NCBI RefSeq assembly: GCF_910592395.1
Contig: NC_088311.1
Location: 16,928,501 to 16,992,500 of the forward strand
Reading direction: 5' to 3'
Length of the DNA stretch: 64,000 nucleotides
Origin: Lineus longissimus
Taxonomy: Eukaryota > Nemertea > Pilidiophora > Heteronemertea > Lineidae
Part shown: positions 54,601-63,250 of the stretch, piece after piece
Numbering within the stretch: position 1 is the first letter of the stretch
How the letters are laid out: each line of letters starts with the position of its first letter
Program-made: the position numbers and the translations under genes
The notes under the pieces: model-generated
Told to the model about the DNA's origin: nothing
What the model saw: only the letters and a program-made list of their open reading frames with translations
Databases searched by the model: none

Positions 54601-57600
54601 CTTGGGGGTTACGGCACACATTCCTGTGTTACTTGAATTTCTGTATTTCTGTTCAAAGTATTCGTGAAGACTGGTGTGGTGCTTTTTACCACACGTGTGG
54701 CATTTGCTGCGGTTTTTACATTTCTTGGCGATATGAGATGTTCGAAGACAGTTGATGCACAGGCGTTTGTTGAAAACGGCATTGTATCGGTTTGTTGGTG
54801 ATAGAGTGCATTCAAAACAACTGTGACCGGAGTTGCAGAATTGACACATTTTGGGTTTGGCTGTGGGCACACTTACAAACGAATCCAATGAAACTTTACT
54901 CCCGTTCAGGTTTCGATTCTGATTCTGCGTACTTTTCCTATGACTAATATCCGACTGTGGAGGAGCATCTGCGCGTTCTCCAACGTTTTCAAGCTGTTCC
55001 GAGAAAGACTGCATGAATCGCTTTAAGTCAAAAGCATCCTGTTGCCCTGAGGTTCCCATTTTTTCCCGGAAGAATTTCGGTAACTTCTTTTCGATGATTG
55101 GTACAATAAACGGAGCGCATTTGTAGATATCGACGTTGAGGTTTTCTAGGGACCGTATGTCCCCCATTACTCGGTTGTGGAATTCCCGGAGAGCATTATA
55201 ATGTCCTGCAGGCCCTGGCATTTCTAAGAGGTTATTCACATGTGATCGAATGATTTTTCGGGGTTGTCCGAAACGTTCTTTCAAGATTTCTACCAGTACT
55301 TTCAGGTTTTCCCCTGAAGCTTGAAGACCAGCAACAGCGTCTGTCGCTGAGCCCGTTAACTGTCCCTTGATATAATTGTATTTCGTGATATCCGCATAGT
55401 TAGCACTGAGAACATCTGCTTCAATCGTGTCCCAAAAAGATTTCCATGATGTGTAAGTCCCATCGAATGTCGGTAATTTCAACTTTGGCAGTTGCGCTGT
55501 TTTGGGTACTGACGCGGCTGGCGCGTCGACCGTTTTCTTGGACTGTAATTCTACAAACTTACTCACGTGCACTAGTTTGGTTCGATTGTCTATATTCCTC
55601 TGTTTCGTTTGTAAGATTTCCTCTTTGGTTAGGTCATCTTCCTTCTGTTTTGTAACTAGTTTCGCTATTTCCACGTTTAGACTTTGTAACTTGACGAACG
55701 TTTCGTCGATTTCTGTTGAACATGCTTCAACTTTTGACAGTTCGAATTTCGTTGGTGACTCCTTTTCAATCACGGCATTTGCCTGTTCGAAACCGGTGTC
55801 CAAGGCTTCCTGTAACAAGTCTCTGTTTTTCTTGAGTTGATCGATTTTATCCATTTTGACCTTTACGTTAGTATATTGCGTTGTGTATTTACTCGGTGAA
55901 TTTCCCAGATCCTGGTCACGGCACCATGTCGAAAACTCCGCACTTCGGGTTTTCTACTGGGGAGTTGCTGACTACAAATTGATGGTGAACTTGACTCTAT
56001 CGTATCTTTTTTACAACTGACTTTATTTCTACAAACTATTGACTAAGTAAACAAGATTACGAATTAACAGATGTCAAGAGATGAAAGAAGGTGCTTAGAC
56101 GATTAAGCTTAGCTTAATCCGCAAGGATTTCCTCAGACTTCCTGGCTCCACGCAGCTGCAGTCGAACTAATAACTTGATTCAGGAAATGACTTGGTTCAG
56201 GAATGCGTAATTCCTGACAACTTCCCCCAATTTTCACAATGGTCGGCACTGACGGAACTGAAACAGGACAAACAAGCATTGTACTTCAATGCCGATCTAC
56301 CGTCGTTGTGCCTAATTATCCATCCTTCTTAGAGGAGTAGACTTTAGGACTGATGTTCACCGCCGGTAAGTCGGCATGAGTACTTGAGACATTTAGCAGC
56401 CAGCTGTATTATAACCAAGGATTATTCAAGAAAGCCGTTTTTAAGCTTGGATAGGCATTTCCTGTGATTAATAGGCCCCAAATGTATATAAGCTCGCCTT
56501 ATATAGTATTTTGCCATAACATAATATACTTGGAACGTGACCATCAGAACAACGGTAATAGATCAGTCAAAATGAAAAAATGATAATGTTACTATAAATT
56601 TTTCATGGTAGTCCCCCGGGACTTTCAAAGGCGTTTTCCAAAAATTACAAGGGCAAATCACTGGCAATCTTGAAAAAGGGCTTTTCTCATTGAATTTCAA
56701 CAATATACCTCAAAATGGTCGGGGGATCGTTTTCATAGCCCCTGCCCCTCCCCCTGTGCGTCCTATTTGTTTATAAATGCATACCTGCATGAAGGATTGA
56801 TATAACAGAACCTAGTAAAAGAGGCAACTTTATATGATAATTCTAAGACAGTTACAATCTTCTGCTGTTGTTATCTTCTGAAGCTTATGTTTCTCTTGTC
56901 CATCGGGACTTGTCACAGCCGCCTTGATGTCATATTCTGTGAATGCTGTAAGGTTGTGGAGAGTGTGAGTTTGGTCTGCCTCTGTTAATTTCATGTAGCT
57001 TGATTCGGTGGTTTTCCTGGCGTACACGTGGAAATCCTTAAAGCAGTCAGCTAACATCTCTGGTTTCTGAAACATCATTGGTTGATGGTCACAAAAATTT
57101 ATGAAAAGATGTTTGGCTGAGAAAGGGACTTTTTATTACACACTCCTTACGAATTTGTTGAAACTTGGTATTTATAGTATGTACAGCGGCAATAATGCCG
57201 GAAGTTTATATTTCGTACGTTTTTACGCAATTGAACATTATCAAATTCATGTACAAATTTTGAAAATTTTCAACGAACGGCGTAGGCCTTTGAAATAACC
57301 TGACTGGAAAAAAATATGAAAACGAATTTTTAAAAACGATTTATACCTGTGCGTGTATTGTAAGGGATACTCTGTTTGGCCAGGCACCTCCTCCCACAAC
57401 TGAGTCCGATTGCGTTATCATCGGCGAACCCATGTAGCCTTTAATATTAAACGAAATAAATTTTTAAAAGAAATTGCCAAACACATTAATCCTATATTAT
57501 CAGTTGCAAAATATAACCTGCCCACAAAATGTCAAATGTCAAACCTTTGGTTAACTCTTTGCAACCACACTCTGTATTATCCGGGCCCGAGGCAGGCCGA

Positions 57601-60600
57601 AATGGTTTTATATAGCTGGGATATGGCACTAAAACTGGTGCAGTATTTTTACCCTAAATATTTGAGCATTTTTTACTCAAACAGGCAATGCAGCTGAGTA
57701 CATGACTTTGTACTTCAAACAGAAGAATAAATATTTGTCTTCGAAAGCGAATTGTGAGTATGTTTTTGGAGTAGTTTTAGAGAAGTTTTAAACCATCGAT
57801 GATGAATCACATTGAGGGGCTGATGCATTATATATGTTTTTTGGTAAAAAAAGTGATGTTTTCAAATTACCTGCACATGATTCAGTTCGAAAGTGTTCAA
57901 CTGACCCATTTACTTCCTCACTTTTCGTGGAGATTTTATATATGAGCTGCACATGGAAGCTGTATTCTGTCGATGGCTTGAGACCGGTCACGTTATGCTT
58001 CACATTTTCCTGGCTCGGGAATTGTTCGGCGTGGACAGTTGAAGAAGTTGACGAGTGTTCCATGTATCTCAGAACAAACCGATCAAATTTGCCGGCATCA
58101 AAGGCACTGTCGTGAAGGGTGTACTGCCACCGGACACTGACGGAAGACGGGGTGGAGAGACCATCCTTTGTAACTGCTGGTACCCCTTTAAATACAAGAT
58201 GATGTAATTAAAGAAATGCAGTTTGCTCCGTAAGCCTCAGATAGACTATTACTGAATACATTTATTGGTAGAGAAAATGACTGTAGAGAAAATTCGTTCA
58301 GCCTGATTTTGATAGCAGTTGGCCATCAGATGAGTGTGGATTCCTAAACCAAGAACGCCAAGACACCCCGTCAAATGGCGCAGAAGATGGATCGAGCAAG
58401 CCAGAACTAGTGGAATAAGGATACCGAACTGGAGGTTTTGGCTGTCACACCGAAACCGCGGGGGTCGACAGCCGATGATTCGGCCAACATTTTGCTCCAC
58501 CCTCGCGGTTTTTGAGACAATCAGCAGTGAGGTATTACTATCTATTCTAAAACATCTCAAATTAAACAACGCACAATTGTTTTTTGACTGCTTTCATAAT
58601 TTGCACCAACCCAAGCGGTTTTCATGGTCGCTGAATTCAAAACGAGGCTTTGTTGGCGCATAGTGCATTTTACACTGTAAACTGCGGTTTCTTATAAATT
58701 TAGATGTTTTAGAATGTCTTATTATCTCGTGTCACCATTTGGTAATCAATCCTTCCTGATATCGGTAATGGCCGTCGGAGGACTATTTCTGTTGCATACG
58801 TTATCACCGTTTATCTATATGTATACCATGGAATAGCCACACCATGCTCAACCTGTCCCTTCAAGAAGTTTCATTAATAGATCTGTTGGCTTTTCATACG
58901 ATTATTGCTCCCAGCAGGACTATAAAAATCATTGAAGTCCAAAACCCCACACAACACTAGCGAAAATCATCATTAGATCAGCTTTGTGTGACACCACATT
59001 TGAAGTCCATAATGACGAGCAGGGGCACATTATTCTCCTGGTTATCCCAAGCTCAGGTCGTCCTTCTTATGAATCCTTCCTTGCACGATTCTTACCTATG
59101 TTACAGTAAGGGCCTGTGAAGCGATCGTTACACTCAGATGGACACTGTCCTGTCTTGTCATCGCACTTTTCATCATTGGCACATTGGCATTGGTTGTTGC
59201 AGTTGGGGCCATAGCGCTTGTTGTGGCATTCTGATAGATGCGCAAAGTTCTATAAATTAGAATTCTACAGTCTTTTTTAAACAACTTCATACTGGCATAT
59301 ACAGCTGCATAACTTTAGGGTTGTGATGCTGCTGACAAACATGACAAAGGTGTGATTTACCACGCTCGTTAGTCATTTTCTAGGTAACTCAGTCGAACGC
59401 TACAAGAACACATGCTGACAAAATTCCCAGAAGTATAGGAGCAGTGTGGGAGGAGCTAAAGTGATAAAAAGCCTGCATAGAGCTGGCTTTACGTGACCTT
59501 GCTGACACGAACCTCTAAATTGGAAGCCTGTACGCTCACTTCGCACAATGTTAGAGAAGACGATGGTTCCATTCGTTGGATCTTCAGGCGTCTTCCAACA
59601 ACAGGACCCGTCGTGTCACATTTAATTTCTTGTGCTCGACTAAACTGTACTGTTCCAGTTTCATGATGGCAGAGATTTTCATCTATCAAGATCTTAAAAT
59701 TCGTCAGTTTGTCTGCAATGATGACAAAACACACATACTATTAAGAGAATGCATTTTGACTTTACAAAGCAATTGGGACGATTCGACTTTTGTAAGAGGT
59801 TACATACATAACATTTTAAACTAGCTTTATACAGGGCGAATCTTCAAAAGTATACATTTCATGGAAAACTAAAAGCAAATAGGAGGAGCTGCATGCACAT
59901 ACTTTTTTTAACACGTACACATCACCGACTTATACAGTCACGGGTGACTGAGTGCCATTGTCTCGAAAACAGTAGGCAGATTTCAGAAATGGCCGAATGG
60001 ATAAAAAACGCGCCACATTTTAGGATAAATAACTACAAAGATATCCACTCTAAGGCGATGTGGTGGTTGTTCTTTACATTATTCATTTGCTTAAGATAAG
60101 TTTGGTGATTTTAGATTTATGGCAAAATTTAAGTGATATGTCAAAATATCACAACAATACTCTCGTCTAGACATCATGATATCCCAACATTTAGAACACT
60201 CGCCACCACTGTATCTCAAAAGGCAACCCAGTCAATCCTAGTGAAAATTCGTGCATTTCTTAATCTTTTAATCTAAGCTAAGTTTGATGATTTTAGATTT
60301 ATGGCAAAATTTAAGTGATATGTCAAAATATCACAACAATACTCTCGTCTAGACATCATGATATCCCAAAATTTAGAGCACTCGCCACCCCTGTATATCT
60401 CAAAAGGCACCCCAGTCAATCCTAGTGAAAATTCATGCATTTCTTAATCCTCCCACAGTGTGTGTAAATGTTATTGAAATATTGTAATGGGTGTTGAAGT
60501 AATGTTAAATAAAAGAAGTGCAGGTCAGAACTTTAAAATCATTGCCTTGAGAGTCACATGCAAATTACACTATATCAAGTGATAATTTGCCCACCATTCT

Positions 60601-61877
60601 GCTTGTTCATACGTCCATCAGCCTCTTATACCGCATCCTGGCATAACCAGTGGTTCTCAATAATACTCAACTTGTCGAAATTTCAAACAGGTTATGTATA
60701 TGACGTAGACTAAAAATAACCTGAATCTCAGGATGCTCATACCGAGCACCAACCGATGAAAATATTGTTTCAGATTACGGCGCGCTGTGCCAGCCGATAT
60801 AGGATGATGTTAAAAATGCTCTACCCATTTATTACCTGACTGAGTGGGTTCGTCTGCTCAACATTTAGAGGCCGCTGCAAGCTGTCCACAGCGGGCGGCA
60901 TCTGACAGCATTGTAGCGCAGAGGTTATGAAACACTCGTGGGGCCCGCTCAGAAGGGAGCTAAAGTATATACTGTGTCGATGCGTTATAAGCCGCCTGTA
61001 CACGCCAAACAGAGCCTTTCTCTGCTGCGACTCAACCGGCTCAGTCGCAGCAGAGTCTTTCATATTTATTTGAAAGACTCTGGTTGCAGCGACACAACCG
61101 GCCTATACGCTCTTGAAATTTAAGAGTGAGTCAAAACTAATCTGATAATTGCTATTGCACCAACTTTGAAATTAGTTAAAATACATGGTAATTGTAGTAG
61201 TTGAAGAAACCAACTATAGTCCATCCTGACTCTCCTGTGTTTGCATCACAACTATCGAGCTCCACAAACCCATGACGGATTCCATCGATTTTCCTGTTTT
61301 CTTCTGTTTTTTAAGAGGGCAAAGGTCAACGCCGATCGCACGTTGTCCAACCTCGTCGCCTGTTTTGGCAACGGTCCAACTAATGCAATTGTTAGTGTAT
61401 TATTAGAATTCGTTTAATTGAAGTGGTATTTAAAGAATTACTATGGTGATGATTAAAACCTAATTTGACAGTCGGTGCAATAGCAACTACCAGATAAGTA
61501 CGGTATAATAGATTACTGTAAAATAGTTTTTTTTACAAATTTATTTCAAGAGTGTATACTAGTACCCTGGCTAACAATGTCAAAAAGTGTTCTAATATCG
61601 ACTGATAAGATTTCCAGCACCGTGCCCTTATACGGGCGTTACTTACTTTTACAGTATGGAATAAAGCAGTAATCATAGTGATATGTGTGTGTGGCTGTAA
61701 TATAGCACCAAGGTCCACGAGCGGCATCGTCTGGGTTCCGACAGTAATTGTAGGAGTCAGCCGGCGTATAGTAGCCGTTGTATACAAGCCAATCCGCACA
61801 GGTGAAACCCATCAACGTCGTGCTCTGTGTTCCCCTGTATTCTGCACCTATCGTAGTATTCTTGCACTCACTTTCAG
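39526..61877 (-). CDS. Receptor-type tyrosine phosphatase gene (partial), kringle-FTP-EGF-FN3-TM-D1-D2
   Basis: This transmembrane enzyme is expected to remove phosphate from phosphotyrosine, with a ligand-binding ectodomain. More than 20 exons were traced on the minus strand: kringle 61647-61877; FTP 59509-59712; EGF 59096-59230; FN3 58185-57871, 57438-57347 and 57066-56856, plus a partial copy at 53533-53400; 53107-53032; TM 50876-50791; juxtamembrane 50354-50239 and 50096-49954; D1 from 49000 to 43632; D2 from 42936 to 39526. Intron phases agree across nearly all junctions. The signal peptide, first half of FTP and last exon are not seen. The order resembles bivalve/lancelet RPTPs with EGF modules, but the kringle is unusual. 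Confidence 0.88.
39771..39830 (-). pseudogene. Relic duplicate of the D2 loop exon
   Basis: The block around gcgccacccagaag, gagaagcaagg and tccctatagacaagatatca matches the exon at about 39575-39640 with many changes, and the reading frame is spoiled. It appears to be an old local duplication. Confidence 0.6.
40002..40165 (-). CDS. Exon: D2 WPD region
   Basis: The 164-nt exon encodes GKDDMSGRVVRHFQLQNWPD and then GQATP...ILVQC. The WPD motif and the cysteine of the D2 P-loop are retained. Phase 0 in, phase 2 out. Confidence 0.88.
40325..40514. mobile_element. MITE with 25-bp inverted repeats
   Basis: The ends tgtgacccgtcacagc... and ...gctgtgacgggtcaca are perfect 25-bp complements (40325-40349 and 40490-40514). 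The element is 190 bp, non-coding, and inside a phosphatase intron. No clear target duplication was read. Confidence 0.85.
40869..42936 (-). CDS. Exons: first part of phosphatase D2 domain
   Basis: Exons are 42849-42936 (ILGAFTDAISPSEQALANM...NRKQDIVPG), about 41991-42085 (SRVVLSTPIDGWNDYVNAVY), 41423-41557 (GYGEKDNYIITQMPLP...MMNMVDDTYE) and 40869-41012 (FSTVYWPQETEQMEYHPLVV...). These are the expected linker, substrate-loop-like and middle segments of a membrane-distal PTP domain. The acceptor of the second exon is not resolved: no AG in the right phase is visible just upstream of about 42085. All other junctions fit. Confidence 0.82.
43515..43665. repeat. Local duplication of an exon end and its splice donor
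   Basis: The block gaaagaaggtactaaccgagta.tggttctgtaa occurs at about 43519 and again at about 43613-43652, separated by a C-rich tract. The second copy is the real 3' end and donor of the exon 43632-43781; the first is an intronic duplicate. Confidence 0.8.
43632..49000 (-). CDS. Exons: catalytic phosphatase domain D1
   Basis: Exons are 48913-49000 (ELPVDVVRSTKEAK...NRYKNIITY), 47772-47845 (DHSRVIL...DYINASYIH), 47414-47450 (GYDKEKAYIASQG), 46797-46894 (PLPKSITATWRMIW...), 45808-45927 (KKCEQYWPSQG...), 45182-45330 (WPDHDVP loop), 44734-44869 (P-loop) and 43632-43781 (GQYTHIHDAILEYF...). The phosphotyrosine loop, WPD loop and HCSAGVGRTG P-loop are all intact, so D1 should be active. Every junction is gt-ag and in phase. 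Confidence 0.93.
44060..44780. repeat. Minisatellite made of exon end plus splice donor
   Basis: Units of roughly 50-75 bp carry the complement of gagcagagaccgaacatg, gtacagaacctg and gtaagtcaacatct. The genuine copy is the 3' end and donor of the P-loop exon (44734-44869). About eight diverged copies follow downstream in the intron, several keeping NMVQNL-like codons and a GTAAGTCA donor. Confidence 0.85.
44734..44869 (-). CDS. Exon: D1 catalytic P-loop
   Basis: The 136-nt exon completes VHC|SAGVGRTG and continues FIAIDYLIRQGKAEKKVNFY...MREQRPNMVQNL. Cys comes from the previous exon (45182-45330); the Arg is here. Both are present, so the site should be active. Confidence 0.93.
45182..45330 (-). 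CDS. Exon: D1 WPD loop
   Basis: The 149-nt exon encodes NREVRIVKYFHFTAWPD and HDVP..., ending at ILVHC and the first two bases of Ser. The general acid Asp of the WPD loop is present. Confidence 0.92.
46027..46466. mobile_element. MITE with about 100-bp inverted repeats
   Basis: The left arm from actcgccaataagatcc and the right arm ending ggatcttattggtgagt are complementary over about 100 bp with scattered mismatches. It is non-coding and sits in the intron between D1 exons 45808 and 46894. Confidence 0.8.
47850..48900. other. Phosphatase intron, nothing recognised
   Basis: I see no exon or element. A poly-C run lies near 48163-48175. Confidence 0.4.
49530..49875. mobile_element. hAT-like MITE with target duplication
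   Basis: The 346-bp element has inverted ends starting ggccatgtagaattagc, with arms of about 40 bp. The flanks are direct repeats tggtataaa (49521-49529 and 49876-49884); an 8-bp version would fit the hAT superfamily. It lies in a phosphatase intron. Confidence 0.8.
49954..50354 (-). CDS. Exons: receptor juxtamembrane segment
   Basis: Exon 50239-50354 encodes KKRRSKEQAAESLEIQQ..., the basic stop-transfer stretch just after the membrane helix. Exon 49954-50096 encodes STLPVVPVDTGKGYSN...ISDLAPYVKSI...VEFKDEFG, the conserved lead-in to PTP domain D1. Phases 2-1 and 1-0 fit both neighbours. Confidence 0.88.
50791..50876 (-). CDS. Exon: transmembrane helix
   Basis: The 86-nt exon encodes TNVGLLAGLVIVMIIVLAAI and then IIPVVISV, a single hydrophobic span that leads into RKKRRSK in the next exon. 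Acceptor ctgag, donor gtaggt, exit phase 2. Confidence 0.9.
50877..53031. other. Phosphatase intron with old dispersed repeat
   Basis: No exon is recognised. 52020-52565 is the second copy of the repeat that borders the Polinton. Confidence 0.5.
52160..52565 (+). repeat. Dispersed repeat, second copy
   Basis: This aligns with 660-1060. It continues past the shared gcgtctag ending with ctggacgctag, so the Polinton copy lost or never had this edge. Confidence 0.65.
53032..53107 (-). CDS. Exon: last strand of an FN3 domain
   Basis: The 76-nt exon encodes ARAFTSYGGGEWTEVMSVLT..., the G-strand end of a fibronectin III repeat, phase 0 to 1. The middle of this FN3 domain is not found between here and 53400. 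Confidence 0.78.
53400..53850 (-). repeat. Duplicated FN3 half-exon and flanking intron
   Basis: This is nearly identical to about 58055-58500. It includes the acceptor at 53534 and the coding start VPAVTKDGLSTPTS...DRFVLRYTEHSS, after which it diverges from the complete exon. It may serve as the first half of the FN3 domain that ends at 53107-53032, or be a dead duplicate. The BEL/Pao remnant begins at the edge of the duplicated block. Confidence 0.75.
53896..55854 (-). CDS. BEL/Pao gag-protease polyprotein (3'-truncated)
   Basis: The 652-codon frame has an N-terminal coiled coil, a capsid-like DUF1759 region (LPKLKLPTFDGTYTSWKSF, about 120), zinc knuckles CQFCNSGHSCFEC, CINCLRTSHIAKKC and CHTCGKKHH (about 335-405), and a retropepsin-like DUF1758 domain (VLIDRGSMSSYI and MIGCDHAF). 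The normal continuation into reverse transcriptase is missing. The stop codon lies in 3' LTR sequence fused by deletion. The frame is otherwise clean, so the deletion is young. It lies in an intron of the phosphatase gene, same strand. Confidence 0.88.
   Translation of the reverse strand: MDKIDQLKKNRDLLQEALDTGFEQANAVIEKESPTKFELSKVEACSTEIDETFVKLQSLNVEIAKLVTKQKEDDLTKEEILQTKQRNIDNRTKLVHVSKFVELQSKKTVDAPAASVPKTAQLPKLKLPTFDGTYTSWKSFWDTIEADVLSANYADITKYNYIKGQLTGSATDAVAGLQASGENLKVLVEILKERFGQPRKIIRSHVNNLLEMPGPAGHYNALREFHNRVMGDIRSLENLNVDIYKCAPFIVPIIEKKLPKFFREKMGTSGQQDAFDLKRFMQSFSEQLENVGERADAPPQSDISHRKSTQNQNRNLNGSKVSLDSFVSVPTAKPKMCQFCNSGHSCFECTLSPTNRYNAVFNKRLCINCLRTSHIAKKCKNRSKCHTCGKKHHTSLHEYFEQKYRNSSNTGMCAVTPKYSDVRKIDINDHVGFKTTNVNSKKRATNRPSTVLLETGYVTLQNKGKEATAGVLIDRGSMSSYIRKDTAQKLQLKPVRSQSISVNGFGGHSSKRQYDIANVEIATTDGIKIIEVLITDEIVNPINQREWNTCKEYPYIANIENKLANNFSADEFTVDIMIGCDHAFQFLENRLVKGDGPTVQYSNLGCFVSGPLFPVKIEHSVITSADRINTTANEHIIEDNDPEIQSLEEFNL
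55927..56219 (-). repeat. BEL/Pao 5' LTR
   Basis: This matches the solo LTR at 29834-30133, with a 7-nt deletion near the middle and a few substitutions. Confidence 0.9.
56856..57438 (-). CDS. Exons: second FN3 domain
   Basis: Exon 57347-57438 (MGSPMITQSDSVVGGGAWP...) joins exon 56856-57066 (KPEMLADCFKDFHVYARKT...LHNLTAFTEYDIKAAV), phase 1-0 then 0-1. The L.NLTAFTEYDIKAAV line is the FN3 signature. Confidence 0.82.
57871..58185 (-). CDS. Exon: complete FN3 domain
   Basis: The 315-nt exon, phase 1-1, encodes VPAVTKDGLSTP...VRWQYTLHD...DRFVLRYMEHSS...VTGLKPSTEYSFHVQLIY.... The tryptophan and the GLKPSTEY turn are the fibronectin III hallmarks. Its first part and upstream intron are duplicated at 53400-53850. 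Confidence 0.88.
59096..59230 (-). CDS. Exon: EGF-like domain of the phosphatase
   Basis: The 135-nt exon, phase 1-1, encodes ECHNKRYGPNCNNQCQC...CPSECNDRFTGPYCNI, a MEGF-type EGF module. Confidence 0.88.
   Translation of the reverse strand, partial: NATTSAMAPTATTNANVPMMKSAMTRQDSVHLSVTIASQALTVT
59509..59712 (-). CDS. Exon: C-terminal half of a fucolectin (FTP) domain
   Basis: The exon enters in phase 1 and encodes TNFKILIDENLCHHETGTVQ... and GRRLKIQR...LTLCEVSVQA, the typical FTP ending with its disulfide cysteine. The donor is weak: 59509 keeps phase 1 with the EGF exon, while a donor at 59513 would not. Confidence 0.8.
60098..60452 (+). repeat. 182-bp tandem duplication
   Basis: Two units start at about 60098 and 60280 and share the block from gattttagatttatggc to tcaatcctagtgaaaattc, with few differences. 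Confidence 0.88.
61647..61877 (-). CDS. Exon: kringle domain
   Basis: The 231-nt exon, phase 1-1, encodes a full kringle: SECKNTTIGAEYRGTQ..., GFTCADW, NYCRNPDDAARGPWCY and DYCFIPYC. It lies on the same strand as the FTP, EGF and FN3 exons, with compatible phase. Kringles bind proteins or lipids outside the cell. It could belong to a separate upstream gene, but no terminal exon or promoter separates it. Confidence 0.88.
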
Positions 61878-62175
61878 CTGAAAAAGTTCAAAATGAAATC
61901 GATATCGAATCAATTGAGAAATCTGTAATATCTGTAATCATCAGCAACACCTGCTTGGTTGTAATGTAGATGACGTCATCAAATATTGGAATTGCAGTTT
62001 TTTAACAGCAAGAAGTGAGGTTTCTGTCTAATAGTTAGGCAGCATGCCCTACTTTTTCTCAGAATTTCAAAATAAAGGATTCAGTTAACAATTGTCACAA
62101 ACAGAACATTATTAAATCAAAAAAGTCCCGTCTGCTTGGACCGATTTCTTTTTTAGGCACTGCACTACACTGCTA

Positions 62176-62361
62176 AGGGCCGTTTACACGGGACCAAACA
62201 AAACCAGACCAAACCAAACCAGACCGGATCAGATCACATCGCTCGCGACGTCATGAATGACGTTAGTCTAAAAATGACGTAGGCCTACATCGAACCAGAC
62301 CAGATCAAGTTCGTGCGAATACATGGCAGGCCAATCTGAACCGATCCATGTAAACGACCCT
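62176..62361. mobile_element. Short MITE-like element
   Basis: The ends agggccgtttacacggga and its near-complement at 62344-62361 (two or three mismatches) bracket 186 bp rich in accagacca repeats. No clear target duplication was read. Confidence 0.6.
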
Positions 62362-62712
62362 ATAGAGTGATGTCACATTTTTGACACCCAATAAGAATTC
62401 AGTAATGTTTGCATGTCGAATTTGCAATGGACTACTTAAATATGTCTCGGCATTCATCCATCAGTCTCAAAATCAATTTCCTTTGTATGAAAGTTCAATA
62501 TCGTAACTCCTGTTGTCGATTTCGTTTGGTTGCACTTCATTTTAAAATAACCGGATTTTCTGATAGTTATATTTTCTGTTATCATTTTAGTTCTGGCACT
62601 GTGAACAGAACTGAAGAGAAACTAGAGGTGTCCCGAGTTCGCGGGGCAAACTCGGAGGCTTCCCCGCAGTGATTTCTTCTCCAAATTATTCAAGTAACTG
62701 AAAAGATCAAAT

Positions 62713-63250
62713 CCAACATGCTCAACTTCAACATATCACCTATCATCCCTGAAAGTTACAGCGCTCTCCGCTCTCCATCTGATCCACCTTCCCTGAAGAT
62801 TGCACGACGATAGCAATGATGATACGCAAGCTAAGAGATAACGAGGTAAAACAATGGAGCCTAGTAGGCCTGTTATGCAAATTAGTTGAATAACGGAGAG
62901 TATTAAACCCACGTGCATTACTTCAACATATCACTTATCATCCCTGAAAGTTGCTCTCCGCCGAGTGGTGACGGAGGAGTTGTCCGATAACAATGTTTAG
63001 ACATTTGATAAGTATTTCATGAACAAGGCAAATATCAAATTAAAGAGTTGTTACAAAACGTCTGATCCACCTTCCCTGAAAATTGCATGAAAATAGCTTT
63101 GATAAAAAGCGAGCTCTACGAGCTATCGAGGTAAAAAAACAATGGAACTCGTTATTGTGTGAATAAGTTACATAACTGAAAATGTAAAACCCACATGCAC
63201 AACTTCAACATATCAACTATCATCCCTGAAAGTTGCAGTGCTCTCCGTCC
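62713..63250 (+). repeat. Diverged tandem repeats
   Basis: The phrase acttcaacatatca.ctatcatccctgaaagtt recurs at about 62724, 62921 and 63203, and tctgatccaccttccctgaa at about 62778 and 63061. These are old units of about 200-280 bp. Confidence 0.7.

Larger units (their letters stand above)
53851..56219 (-). mobile_element. BEL/Pao LTR retrotransposon, internally deleted
   Basis: The 5' LTR is 55927-56219 on the minus strand. It is followed directly by a primer-binding-like TGGTGCCGTGACC, the gag-protease frame, and then only the last 56 bp of the 3' LTR (53851-53906). Reverse transcriptase, RNase H, integrase and most of the 3' LTR are deleted. No target duplication is visible, which fits a deletion at the 3' end. 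Confidence 0.88.
59231..61646. other. Introns around the FTP exon
   Basis: Apart from the FTP exon I see no coding exon. The first half of the FTP domain is expected between 59713 and 61646 but was not recognised. A 182-bp tandem duplication lies at 60098-60452. Confidence 0.45.

Noticed and set aside
59990-60100. NVAR-like start as the missing FTP half-exon
   Set aside because: After NVA nothing matches the DGN...CSHT...WWQVDLG pattern.
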